From Roseomonas aerilata DSM 19363 (GTDB taxonomy: Bacteria > Pseudomonadota > Alphaproteobacteria > Acetobacterales > Acetobacteraceae): a stretch of DNA of 64,000 nucleotides. Shown piece by piece: positions 1-8,196 of the stretch. Location of the stretch: assembly GCF_000711725.1 (NCBI RefSeq), contig NZ_JONP01000011.1:62001-126000 (forward strand), written 5' to 3'. Position 1 is the first letter of the stretch; each line of letters starts with the position of its first letter. The position numbers were made by a program, and so were the translations under genes. The notes beneath the pieces are model-generated. The model had not been told where the DNA came from, made no database searches, and saw only the letters and a program-made list of their open reading frames with translations.

Positions 1-1134
1 AACGGGCCCGGCCCCGACCTTGCGGCCATCGAGGCTGCGGCCTTGCGGGCGAAACTCCTGGTGCCCCGGCCGTCGGGCGCGCCACCGGTTCCGGCGGACG
101 ACCTCCTCGCCCTCGTCTTCGCGCCCGGCTTCTCGACGGCGGGGGCGGTGGACAACCTCTCGGGGCGAGGAATGGGCCTTTCGGTCGTGGCGGAGGCCGC
201 CATGGCCCTGCACGGCGCCGCCGCGTTGCGCCCCGCGCCAGGGGGCGGCGCCGAGGTGGTGATCGCCCTTCCCCCCTCCACCGGACGCCGGCCGCTGCTG
301 CTGGTGGAGGCGGGCGGGCAGGTGCTCGGCCTTCCCGGCAGTACGGCGCTCATCACGGTGGGGCCGGCGCTGCGCCTCGATCCCTCCGCCATGACGACGG
401 CGGAGGGCCGGGCGGTCGCGCGGCTGGCCCTACCGGGCGGGGAGGGGCTGGTGCCCGTCGTGCCGCTCGCGGCCCTGCTCGGCCGGGAGGCGGAGCCGGC
501 AGGGCCGGGGCCTCGGCCGGCGGTGCTGCTCGGGCGGGGGACGGCGCGGCTTCTCCTCACTGTGGCGGCGCTGCACGACGCCCGCAGCCTCGTCGTGACC
601 GAGGTGGATGCGCCCGGCCTCGACGCCGGGCTCGTCTCAGGCGCCGCGCTGATGGAGGACGACGCGGTCGCACTCGTGCTGCGGCCGGGGGGGCTGCTGG
701 ATCGTGGGCTGCGCGAGGCGTCGCGCATCGGCCCCGCCACCGTGCCCGCGCCTGCCGCCACCGCCCGGCGGCACGTGCTGGTGGTGGACGACAGCATCAC
801 GACACGCACGCTGGAACGCAGCATCCTCGAATCCGGGGGCTACCGCGTGACCCTTGCGGTGGATGGGGCGGATGCGCTCAACTCTCTGCGCGCGCCGGGT
901 GCAGTGGTTGACCTCGTGCTCGCGGACGTTGAAATGCCGGTCATGGACGGGTTCGGCCTGCTCGAGGCGATCAGGGCGGATCCGTCGTTCACGGGGCTTC
1001 CCGTGATCCTGATGACCTCCCGCGACAGTCCCGGCGACGTGCAGCGCGGCATGGAGCTGGGCGCGAGCGCCTACCTGACAAAGCAGGGCTTCGACCAGCA
1101 GGCGTTGCTGGCGACGATCGCCCAGCTCGTCTGA
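1..1134 (+). CDS. CheA-type hybrid histidine kinase, 3' part (5' end outside window)
   Basis: The reading frame is open from base 1, so the 5' end (Hpt, dimerisation and most of the ATPase) lies upstream. Visible in order: the end of the CheA HATPase with FAPGFSTAG (codons ~42-50) and the G2-type box SGRGMGLSVV (~54-63); a CheW-like domain (~85-215); and a C-terminal receiver (~256-377) with VVDDS and phospho-acceptor Asp in LADVEMPVMDG (~codon 309), Thr/Ser in MTSRD and Lys in YLTKQG. In the family, CheA autophosphorylates on an Hpt histidine and passes phosphate to receivers. The fused receiver marks it as a hybrid of the alternative-cellular-function or Wsp/Frz-like type. It lies 16-22 nt before cheB in the same operon. 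No CheR, CheY or MCP gene is visible here. Confidence 0.9.
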   Translation, partial: NGPGPDLAAIEAAALRAKLLVPRPSGAPPVPADDLLALVFAPGFSTAGAVDNLSGRGMGLSVVAEAAMALHGAAALRPAPGGGAEVVIALPPSTGRRPLLLVEAGGQVLGLPGSTALITVGPALRLDPSAMTTAEGRAVARLALPGGEGLVPVVPLAALLGREAEPAGPGPRPAVLLGRGTARLLLTVAALHDARSLVVTEVDAPGLDAGLVSGAALMEDDAVALVLRPGGLLDRGLREASRIGPATVPAPAATARRHVLVVDDSITTRTLERSILESGGYRVTLAVDGADALNSLRAPGAVVDLVLADVEMPVMDGFGLLEAIRADPSFTGLPVILMTSRDSPGDVQRGMELGASAYLTKQGFDQQALLATIAQLV

Positions 1135-1150
1135 TCCCGCGCGTGAGAGT

Positions 1151-2248
1151 TTGCCGGTGACAAGCCCTGAGGCACGCCCCGTGCGCGTGATGATCGTCGA
1201 GGACAGCGCGGTGGTGCGGCACCTGCTCGCGCATCTCGTCTCCCGCGACCCGCGGCTGGAGCTCGCCGCCGCCGTCGCCTCGGCCGAGGAGGCGTTGGCC
1301 GAGATCGAGCGCGTCCGGCCCGATGTTATCTCGATGGACATCCGCCTGCCGGGCCTCGACGGGCTGGAGGCGACGCGGCGGATCATGGCGGAGCACCCCA
1401 CCCCGATCGTCGTGATCGCCGATGCCGTGGAGGAGCGCGGGCTGCGCATCTCCATGAATGCGCTGCGCGCCGGCGCCCTCACGGTGGTGGAGAAGCCGCT
1501 GGGACCGGGGCGCGAGGGCTGGGAGGCCGTGGCCGAGGCGATCTGCACGCAGCTCTTCATCATGAGCCAGGTGCCGGTGATCCGGCAGCGCGGCATCGGC
1601 GGGATGGGCGCGGGCCCCGGCCGCGCCGCCTCCGCCCGCGCCGGCGTGCCGCCATTCTCGCGTCCCTCGATGGTCGGCATCGCCGCCTCGACGGGCGGTC
1701 CTCCGGCCATCGCGCGGGTGCTCGGCGCCTTGCCTGCCGATTTCGCCGCGCCCATCCTCCTCGTCCAGCACATGGGGGCGTCCTTCATGGAAGGCTTCGC
1801 CGCCTGGCTGGACGGGCTGGTGGCGCCCCGCGTGCTCATCGCCCGGGATGGGATGCGGCCGCAGCCGGGGCAGGTGCACGTCGCCCCCGGCAACCGCCAC
1901 CTCTCGCTGACCCCGGCCGGGCTGTTGCGGGTGACCGATACGCCGCCCGTGGGCGGGCAGCGCCCGGCAGCGGACGTTCTGTTCGACAGCATGGCCCGTG
2001 CGCTCGGCCCGCGCGCGATGGGCATCCTGCTGACCGGAATGGGCGAGGACGGGGCGCGCGGCCTCGTCGCAATTAATTCCGCCGGCGGAATTACTCTCGC
2101 GGAGGACGAGACGACCGCTATCGTCTATGGCATGCCCGCGGCGGCGGTTCGTCTCGGTGGCGTGAGCGCCTCTCTGCCGCTGGATGGAATCGGCCCGCGG
2201 CTCCTCAGGGCGATCGGGGGGACATTGGAGGCGACAGGCGGGCAGTGA
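1151..2248 (+). CDS. cheB: Protein-glutamate methylesterase/deamidase CheB
   Basis: N-terminal receiver (MIVEDSAVV; phospho-acceptor Asp in ISMDIRLPGLDG, ~62) joined to a CheB methylesterase domain. Catalytic residues are visible: Ser in GIAASTGGPP (~180), His in LVQHMGASF (~207) and Asp in LTGMGEDGARGL (~300). The enzyme demethylates or deamidates glutamyl residues of chemoreceptors. At ~365 aa it has the normal family length. The start is TTG at 1151 or GTG at 1157; neither has a strong Shine-Dalgarno. The end overlaps the next gene in a GTGA, so translation is probably coupled. No CheR methyltransferase partner is in view. Confidence 0.93.
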   Translation: MPVTSPEARPVRVMIVEDSAVVRHLLAHLVSRDPRLELAAAVASAEEALAEIERVRPDVISMDIRLPGLDGLEATRRIMAEHPTPIVVIADAVEERGLRISMNALRAGALTVVEKPLGPGREGWEAVAEAICTQLFIMSQVPVIRQRGIGGMGAGPGRAASARAGVPPFSRPSMVGIAASTGGPPAIARVLGALPADFAAPILLVQHMGASFMEGFAAWLDGLVAPRVLIARDGMRPQPGQVHVAPGNRHLSLTPAGLLRVTDTPPVGGQRPAADVLFDSMARALGPRAMGILLTGMGEDGARGLVAINSAGGITLAEDETTAIVYGMPAAAVRLGGVSASLPLDGIGPRLLRAIGGTLEATGGQ

Positions 2249-3957
2249 GCGCGGAAACGGCATGGCAGGCGACCGGCGCATCACCGCGCATCCTGCTCGT
2301 CGAGGATTCCGAGACACAGGCCCTCCAGCTCCGCCGGATGCTGGAAACGGAGGGATTCCTGGTCAGCCGCGCCGGCAGCGCCGAGGCCGCGCTGGAGGCG
2401 CTGAACGGCCCCCTGCCCGCGCTGGTGATCGCCGACTACCACCTGCCGGGCATCAACGGGGACGAGCTGGTCCGCCGCATCCGGCTGAACGTTCGTGCCC
2501 GCGCGCTGCCCGTGCTCATGCTGACCGATGCCCAGGGCGGTGACCTCGAGCGCCAGGGGCTGGAGAGCGGCGCCGACGCCTATGCCCCGAAATCCGCCGG
2601 GCGGGAGTTGATCCTGCTGCGCCTGCGGGCGCTGCTGCGGCGGGGAGAGGGCGAGACCGATCAGGGTTCCGAGTCGCCCGGAGCCGGCTTCCGCCCCGCC
2701 CGCCTGTTGCTCGTCGATGACGGACCCACCCATCGCCTCTGGCTCGCCAGCCTGCTGGCGGCCGACGGGGACCGGGTTGAGACGATCGGCAGCGCCGGCG
2801 CGGAGTTCACCGCGCGGACGGATGGCCCCTGGGATGGGGTATTGGTGAACCTCGCCGGCATGCCCACGGGGGGCCTGGACCTGCTCCGCCAGTTGGAGGC
2901 GCTGCGCCAGGCAGGCGCCGGATTCCGGATCGTCGCGCTGGAAGGGAACCGCCCTGCGGCCGCCTTCGAGGCCGGCGCCGACGACGTGCTGCCGGCGGAG
3001 GCCGGGGCAGAGGTGATCCGGCTGCGCGTGCGCGCCCTCGTGCGGCGCAAGCTGCTGCGCGAGGAGAACCGGCGGATCGAGAACGCCATGCGCGAGCGGC
3101 TGCGCGAGGTGGAGCGGGCGCGGGCGGAGGCGGCCTCGGCCGAGGCGCGGGCGGCCCTTTCCGGCGCGCTCGCCCGGGCGAATGCCGAACTGGAATCGAC
3201 CAACCAGGCATTGCGCGACACCCAGGGCAAGCTCGTTCAGGCCGCGAAGATGGCCTCGCTGGGCGAGCTGGTGGCGGGCATCGCGCACGAGATCAACAAC
3301 CCGCTCGCCTTCATTCTCGCCCACCAGGGCACCGTCTCGCGCCTGCTGGCGCAGGTTGCGCCGCGCGTGGCCGGTGACGAGGAGGCGGCACGGCTGCTGG
3401 ACAAGGCGACCGCCCGGGCGGACTCCATGTCCATGGGACTTCGCCGAATCCAGGATCTCGTGGGCAACCTGCGGAAGTTCTCCCGCCTGGACGAGGCGGG
3501 GGCGCAGGAGGTTGACGTGCCGGAGGCGATCGGCACCGTCCTCGTGCTGCTGACCCACAAGCTGTCGGACCGCATCCTGGTGGAGCGCGACCTCGCGGCA
3601 CCGCGCATCCTTCGCTGCTCCCCAGCCCTGCTGAACCAGGTGGTGATGAACGTGGTCGGCAATGCCGCGGACGCGATCGAGGGGCAGGGCCGCATCCGCC
3701 TCGCCACCTTCACGGAGGGTGGCGAGTACGTGATCGCGGTGAGCGACAGCGGGCCCGGCGTGCCGGAGGCCATCCGCAGCCGCATCTTCGAGCCCTTCTT
3801 CACCACCAAGCCGATCGGCGCGGGCACCGGTCTCGGCCTTTCCATCGCCTATGCGGTGGTGGAGGCCCATGGCGGCAGCATCGCGGTGGACGACGCGCCC
3901 TGGGAGGGCGGCGGCGCGCGCTTCACCATCCGCGTCCCGCTGGAGGGCGCGGCGTGA
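2245..3957 (+). CDS. REC-REC-histidine kinase hybrid
   Basis: 570 aa. Receiver 1 (residues ~10-130) has VEDS and a normal acceptor Asp in IADYHLPGING (~63). Receiver 2 (~150-265) starts with LLVDDG, but the acceptor position reads VLVNLAGMPTGG, an Asn instead of Asp, so it is probably a pseudo-receiver. A charged, Ala/Arg/Glu-rich coiled coil (~270-330) leads to HisKA with the H-box LVAGIAHEINNP (His ~347) and a HATPase_c domain with SDSGPGVP, FEPFFTTK and GTGLGLSI. No membrane segment is seen, so it is cytoplasmic. Receiver 1 may be the input from the CheA kinase upstream; that is inference. The start GTG overlaps the cheB stop and the end overlaps the next gene in ATGA. Confidence 0.88.
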   Translation: MSAETAWQATGASPRILLVEDSETQALQLRRMLETEGFLVSRAGSAEAALEALNGPLPALVIADYHLPGINGDELVRRIRLNVRARALPVLMLTDAQGGDLERQGLESGADAYAPKSAGRELILLRLRALLRRGEGETDQGSESPGAGFRPARLLLVDDGPTHRLWLASLLAADGDRVETIGSAGAEFTARTDGPWDGVLVNLAGMPTGGLDLLRQLEALRQAGAGFRIVALEGNRPAAAFEAGADDVLPAEAGAEVIRLRVRALVRRKLLREENRRIENAMRERLREVERARAEAASAEARAALSGALARANAELESTNQALRDTQGKLVQAAKMASLGELVAGIAHEINNPLAFILAHQGTVSRLLAQVAPRVAGDEEAARLLDKATARADSMSMGLRRIQDLVGNLRKFSRLDEAGAQEVDVPEAIGTVLVLLTHKLSDRILVERDLAAPRILRCSPALLNQVVMNVVGNAADAIEGQGRIRLATFTEGGEYVIAVSDSGPGVPEAIRSRIFEPFFTTKPIGAGTGLGLSIAYAVVEAHGGSIAVDDAPWEGGGARFTIRVPLEGAA

Positions 3958-5870
3958 ACGACGGCCTCAGCGATGCCGCCGGCGAGCGCGGGGACGGGTT
4001 CCGGGCGGGCGGGCGCGCTGCGATCCTTCTCGTGGACGACGAGGCGGAAATCCTCACCGCCCTGACGGACCTGCTGGAGGACGGCTTCGAGGTCACCACC
4101 ACCACCCGGCCGGAGGAGGCGCTGGCGCTCCTCGCGGGCGGGCTGCGCCCGGCGGTCATCCTGTCCGACCAGCGCATGCCGGGGCTGACCGGCGACGCCT
4201 TCCTGGAGCGCGCGCGCGCCTATTCGGACGCCGAGGCGCTGCTTCTGACCGGCTATGCCGAGTTGGACGCGGTAGTGGGCGCGCTGAACCGCGGGCGGAT
4301 CGCGGGCTATGCCGCCAAGCCCTGGGAACCCGCGGCGCTGCTGGCGATGGTGGCCGCGGCGCGGGACCGGCACGAGTTGCGCCGCGCGCTCGAAACCGAG
4401 CGCGCGCTGATGCGGGGCCTGCTGGAGAACCTGCCGGAGCAGCTCTCCTTCAAGGACGCGGCGGGACGCTTCATCCGCCTCAACGCCGCCAAGGCCGCGG
4501 CGCTGGGATCGAGCGTGGCCGCCTGCCTCGGCCGGCGAGAGGAGGAGTTCCTGCAGCCGGAGGAGGCTGCGCGCCTGGCCGAGGCGGAGCGAGCGGCCCT
4601 CGCCGAGGGAACGGTATCGGAGGTGACCGAGACGGCCGCGGGCCCCGACGGGCTGCCGCGCTGGCTCCATGTCAGCCGGGTCGCGCTCGGCGGCGGCGTG
4701 CTCGTCACCATCGCGCGGGACGTGACGGAAGCGCGGCGCCTGGAGGCGCGGCTGCGCCAGGCCGACAAGATGCAGGCGCTGGGCACCATGGCGGGCGGAG
4801 TCGCGCACGACTTCAACAACCTGCTGACCGCCATCCTCGGCAGCCTGCATCTGGCCGGGAAGCGAGTGCAGGACGAGCCGGGGCTGCAGCGGCTGATGCG
4901 CAACGCCACCATGGCCGCCGAGCGCGGATCGGCCCTCACCCGGCGGCTGCTCTCCTTCTCCAGGCAGAACGAGCTCGCGCCGCGCAGCGTGGCGGTGAAC
5001 CGCCTCATCCTCGGGATGGGGGACCTGCTGGCGCGGACGCTGGGCACCACGTCAGGCGGCACGCTGGAACTGCGGCGGGACCTGCGCGCCAACCCCGGCA
5101 CCACCCGCGTGGACCCGGACCAGCTTGAATTGGCCCTGCTCAACCTCTGCATCAACGCGCGGGACGCCATGCCCGGCGGCGGCACGATCACCCTGGCCAC
5201 CACGGAGGTCAGGGTGGGAGCGGACGAGGTGCCGGAACTTTCGGCCGGGCACTATGTCCGCATCTGCGTCACCGACACGGGCAGCGGCATGTCGCCGGAG
5301 GTGCTCGCGCGCGTGCTCGAGCCCTTCTTCACCACCAAGGAGGTCGGCAAGGGCACCGGGCTCGGCCTGCCGATGGTGTATGGGCTGGTGCGGCAGTCCG
5401 GCGGCGGGCTGACGATCGAGAGCGCGCCAGGCCAGGGAACGCGCGTCGCGCTTTTTCTTCCGGCCGATGCCGGGGAGGGTGATGCCGAGGCTCCGGAGGC
5501 GGGCGATGCCGCCCAGGCGCGCGCGCCGGCGCGGGTGCTGGTGGTGGACGACGACGTCACCGTGCGCGAGGTGACGGCCGGCTTCCTCTCTGATCTCGGG
5601 CACCAGGTGATCGAGGCGCCCGACGGGGAGGCCGCGCTCCGGATGCTGGAAGGCGATGCGGCCGTGAACCTCATGGTGGCGGACTTCGCCATGCCGCGGA
5701 TGAACGGGGCGGAGCTGGCCGAGCGGGCAAGGACGCTTCGGCCGGGGCTCGCGGTTCTGCTCGTTACCGGCTACGCGGAACTGGGGACGATCTCGCCCGA
5801 CATCCCGGTGCTGCAGAAGCCGTACCGTCAGGTGGAGCTGGCAGATCGGGTGGCGGCGTTGCTGGGCTGA
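3954..5870 (+). CDS. REC-PAS-histidine kinase-REC hybrid
   Basis: 638 aa, soluble. The N-terminal receiver (~20-135) carries LVDDEAE and acceptor Asp in LSDQRMPGLTG (~71), the subtype found in HoxA/RpfG-like regulators. A PAS domain (~150-265) begins after a linker (LLENLPEQLSFKDAAGRF) and is followed by HisKA with AGGVAHDFNNLL (His ~284). The HATPase_c domain has NARDAMPGGG, VTDTGSGM, FFTTKEVGKGTGLGL. A second, C-terminal receiver has acceptor Asp in MVADFAMPRMNG (~576). The two receivers suggest both an upstream input and an intramolecular phosphorelay. It is the last gene of the chemosensory operon; the ATG overlaps the previous stop (ATGA). The DNA-binding or output partner is not in this window. 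Confidence 0.88.
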   Translation: MNDGLSDAAGERGDGFRAGGRAAILLVDDEAEILTALTDLLEDGFEVTTTTRPEEALALLAGGLRPAVILSDQRMPGLTGDAFLERARAYSDAEALLLTGYAELDAVVGALNRGRIAGYAAKPWEPAALLAMVAAARDRHELRRALETERALMRGLLENLPEQLSFKDAAGRFIRLNAAKAAALGSSVAACLGRREEEFLQPEEAARLAEAERAALAEGTVSEVTETAAGPDGLPRWLHVSRVALGGGVLVTIARDVTEARRLEARLRQADKMQALGTMAGGVAHDFNNLLTAILGSLHLAGKRVQDEPGLQRLMRNATMAAERGSALTRRLLSFSRQNELAPRSVAVNRLILGMGDLLARTLGTTSGGTLELRRDLRANPGTTRVDPDQLELALLNLCINARDAMPGGGTITLATTEVRVGADEVPELSAGHYVRICVTDTGSGMSPEVLARVLEPFFTTKEVGKGTGLGLPMVYGLVRQSGGGLTIESAPGQGTRVALFLPADAGEGDAEAPEAGDAAQARAPARVLVVDDDVTVREVTAGFLSDLGHQVIEAPDGEAALRMLEGDAAVNLMVADFAMPRMNGAELAERARTLRPGLAVLLVTGYAELGTISPDIPVLQKPYRQVELADRVAALLG

Positions 5871-5880
5871 GGCAGCCGCT

Positions 5881-6093
5881 TCAGCGGGCCATCCCGCTGG
5901 CGCCGGCCTCTGCCATGCCATAAGGCAGGCGGGCGGATTGCGCTTCGGAGACATGGGCGAGCGGGGCGCCTTGGGACAGGGCGGAGCCGGCGAGGGCCGC
6001 GATCTCCCGCAGGGCGGCGAGGGTCAGCGGAACCTGCGTCATGGCGCCGCCGTCGCCTTGCAGTTGCAGGGTAAGGCCCGTGGGATCCTGCAT
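5881..6093 (-). CDS. Small hypothetical protein (doubtful)
   Basis: A 70-codon frame starting MQDPTGLTLQLQG and ending YGMAEAGASGMAR, convergent with the kinase operon and only 10 nt from its stop. The amino-acid mix (Ala/Leu/Gly/Gln, a plausible amphipathic helix around PLTLAALREIAALAGSAL) looks more protein-like than the frame upstream of this Met, which is Arg/Pro/Ser-rich. I recognise no domain. It could be a real small regulator or chance coding in GC-rich DNA; no clear Shine-Dalgarno supports the start. Confidence 0.35.
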   Translation of the reverse strand: MQDPTGLTLQLQGDGGAMTQVPLTLAALREIAALAGSALSQGAPLAHVSEAQSARLPYGMAEAGASGMAR

Positions 6094-6450
6094 GAGGGCG
6101 ACGGAGTGGACCGGCGGGAGGAACCGCGGCTGGATCGAGCGGGAGGCGCGGCGCGAGGGGTTGGCGGAGGGGGACACGGCAGGGGACCTTTTCCGGGGTG
6201 GGTGCCGGATCTTCCGGCCCGCACAGCATTCCAGCGCCAGCGTGAAGAAAAAGTGAACAAACCCCGCCCGGCGGAGAAATCGTTGCGATTTCACAACGCC
6301 TGAAACCGCCAGCCGCATCCGACTCACGGGCAACGCGGTCCATTCCGAGGTCACAACATGAGAAGGGCGCTAGGCAGCGGCCTTGTTGACGTCTAAGGGG
6401 CGTTTTGGAACGCCCGCGTGCGATGGGCCGAAAAGGGAGACGAAGATCCG
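6094..6450 (+). promoter_or_regulatory. Upstream region of the TRAP operon with two inverted repeats
   Basis: About 350 nt without a convincing gene. Two perfect dyads are visible: GAAATCG-TTG-CGATTTC at 6276-6292 and GGGCGTT-TTGG-AACGCCC at 6398-6415. The first is a good operator-sized site. The second sits in the probable leader 36 nt before the TRAP receptor ATG and could form an RNA hairpin. A purine-rich AAAAGGGAGA before the ATG at 6451 is the likely ribosome-binding site. No regulator gene lies next to it. Confidence 0.4.
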
Positions 6451-7587
6451 ATGAATCGACGCCGCTTTGTCGCGGGGGCGCCACTGGCCGCTGCCGCTGC
6501 GACGACCCTTGCTGCCCCCGCACTCGCGCAAGCTATGCCCGAGCTTCGCTGGCGCATGGCCTCCTCCTTCCCGAAGAGCCTTGATACGATCTATGGCGCG
6601 GGCGAGCATGTGGCCAAGCGGGTCGCGGCGCTGACGGACAACAAGTTCCAGATCCGCGCCTTCGCCGCCGGCGAGATCGTTCCCGCCTTCGGCACGGTGG
6701 ATGCCGTGCAGCAGGGCAATATCGAGTGCGCCCACACCGCTTCCTACTACTTCGTCGGCAAGGATCCGACCTTCGCCTTTGACGGCACGGTTCCCTTCGG
6801 CATGAACTTCCGCCAGCTCAACGCCTGGCTGAACGCCGGCGGCGGTCACGAGGTGATGCGCGAGTTCTTCGAAGGGTACAATATCGTCTCCCTCCAGGCC
6901 GGCAACACGGGCGCGCAGATGGGTGGCTGGTTCCGCAAGGAGATCCGCAACGTCGAGGACCTGAAGGGCCTGAAGTTCCGCATCGGCGGCTTCGCTGGGA
7001 ACGTCATCCAGAAACTGGGCGCGGTGCCGCAGCAGATCGCGGGCGGCGACATCTACGCCTCGCTCGAGCGGGGGACGATCGATGCCGCGGAATGGATCGG
7101 GCCCTATGACGACGAGAAGCTCGGCTTCAACCGCGTCGCGCCCTTCTACTACTACCCGGGCTGGTGGGAGGGCGGGCTCAACCTGTCGCTTCACATCAAC
7201 AAGGCGAAGTACGACGAGCTTCCGCAGGTCTACAAGGACGCGCTGAACAGCGCCTGCCGCGACGCCACGGTCGAGACGATCGCGAAGTACGACGCGCAGA
7301 ACCCGCCGGCGCTGCGCCGCCTGCTGGCCACCGGCACGCAGCTCCGCGCCTTCCCGCGCGACGTGATGCAGGCCTGCTACCGCGCCACCTTCGAGCTCTA
7401 CGACGAGACGGCGGCGACCAATCCGCGCTTCAAGAAGGTCTACGACCACTTCAAGGCCTTCCGCGACACCCAGCTGCAGTGGTTCCGGGTGGCGGAGAAC
7501 TCCTACGACAGCTTCGTCTACCTCATGCAGGCGCAGGAGCAGCAGGCCCCGGCCGGTGCTGGGGCGGGGGCTCAGCCCCGGCGCTGA
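6451..7587 (+). CDS. TRAP transporter substrate-binding protein (DctP/TakP-like)
   Basis: Periplasmic receptor that captures a carboxylate-type ligand and hands it to the TRAP membrane subunits. The ATG at 6451 gives a Tat-like signal (MNRRRFVAGAPLAAAAATT, cleavage near ALAQA). Mature landmarks: LRWRMASSFPKSLDTIYGAG, NTGAQMGGWF and KGLKFRIGGFAGNVIQKLG around the conserved ligand Arg, then AAEWIGPYDD and YYPGWWEGG. These last motifs are typical of the TakP/mannitol-chloroaromatic subgroup, whose characterised TakP binds 2-oxo acids; the actual ligand here is unknown. 378 aa with a low-complexity Ala/Gly/Gln tail. First gene of a three-gene TRAP operon. Confidence 0.9.
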   Translation: MNRRRFVAGAPLAAAAATTLAAPALAQAMPELRWRMASSFPKSLDTIYGAGEHVAKRVAALTDNKFQIRAFAAGEIVPAFGTVDAVQQGNIECAHTASYYFVGKDPTFAFDGTVPFGMNFRQLNAWLNAGGGHEVMREFFEGYNIVSLQAGNTGAQMGGWFRKEIRNVEDLKGLKFRIGGFAGNVIQKLGAVPQQIAGGDIYASLERGTIDAAEWIGPYDDEKLGFNRVAPFYYYPGWWEGGLNLSLHINKAKYDELPQVYKDALNSACRDATVETIAKYDAQNPPALRRLLATGTQLRAFPRDVMQACYRATFELYDETAATNPRFKKVYDHFKAFRDTQLQWFRVAENSYDSFVYLMQAQEQQAPAGAGAGAQPRR

Positions 7588-7610
7588 GGCCGGGCCGGTA
7601 AAGGATACAG

Positions 7611-8165
7611 GTGACGATGAAGCCCCTGCTCGCGTTCAGCCGCATGGTGGACAGCGTGAACGCGGTGTTCGGTCGCGCGGCGGACTGGATGACGTTGCTG
7701 GCCTGCGCGATCAGCGCCGGCAACGCCACGGTGCGCTACGGCCTCTCCTACTCGTCCAATGCCTGGCTGGAGGTGCAGTGGTACCTCTTCGCCGGGATGG
7801 TGATGCTGGGGGCCTCCTACACGCTGTTCCGGAACGAGCATGTCCGCGTGGACATCCTCTACGGCAGCTTCGGGCCACGGGCGCGGCTCTGGGTCGATAT
7901 CCTGGGCATCATCGTCTTCCTCCTGCCTGCCATGATCCTGCTGACCTGGATGACCTGGCCCTTCTTTCTCGACAGCTGGCAGCGGGGCGAGGGCAGCCAG
8001 AACGCGGGCGGGCTGATCCGCTGGCCGGTGAAGCTGATCCTGCCGCTCGGCTTCCTGATGATCGCGCTGCAGGGGGTGTCCGAGCTCATCAAGCGGATCG
8101 CGCTGCTGCGGGGCCTGAAGCCCGAGGGGGAGGCGGTTGTGGAATACGAGCGGCCGCTCCAGTGA
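7611..8165 (+). CDS. TRAP transporter small membrane subunit (DctQ)
   Basis: 184 aa with the four hydrophobic segments expected for DctQ: WMTLLACAISAGN, VQWYLFAGMVMLGASYTL, LWVDILGIIVFLLPAMILL and LILPLGFLMIALQGVSELI. The conserved motif around EVQWYLF and RNEHVRVDI is present. It partners the large permease DctM encoded next. It sits 23 nt after the receptor gene. The end of the protein is polar and ends before dctM without overlap. Confidence 0.9.
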   Translation: MTMKPLLAFSRMVDSVNAVFGRAADWMTLLACAISAGNATVRYGLSYSSNAWLEVQWYLFAGMVMLGASYTLFRNEHVRVDILYGSFGPRARLWVDILGIIVFLLPAMILLTWMTWPFFLDSWQRGEGSQNAGGLIRWPVKLILPLGFLMIALQGVSELIKRIALLRGLKPEGEAVVEYERPLQ

Positions 8166-8196
8166 CCCACCAGACCCTGACCGGACGATCCTTCCC

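Noticed and set aside
989-2317. A long minus-strand frame across cheB
   Set aside because: Low-complexity Arg/His/Pro/Gly translation, opposite a gene with complete catalytic motifs.
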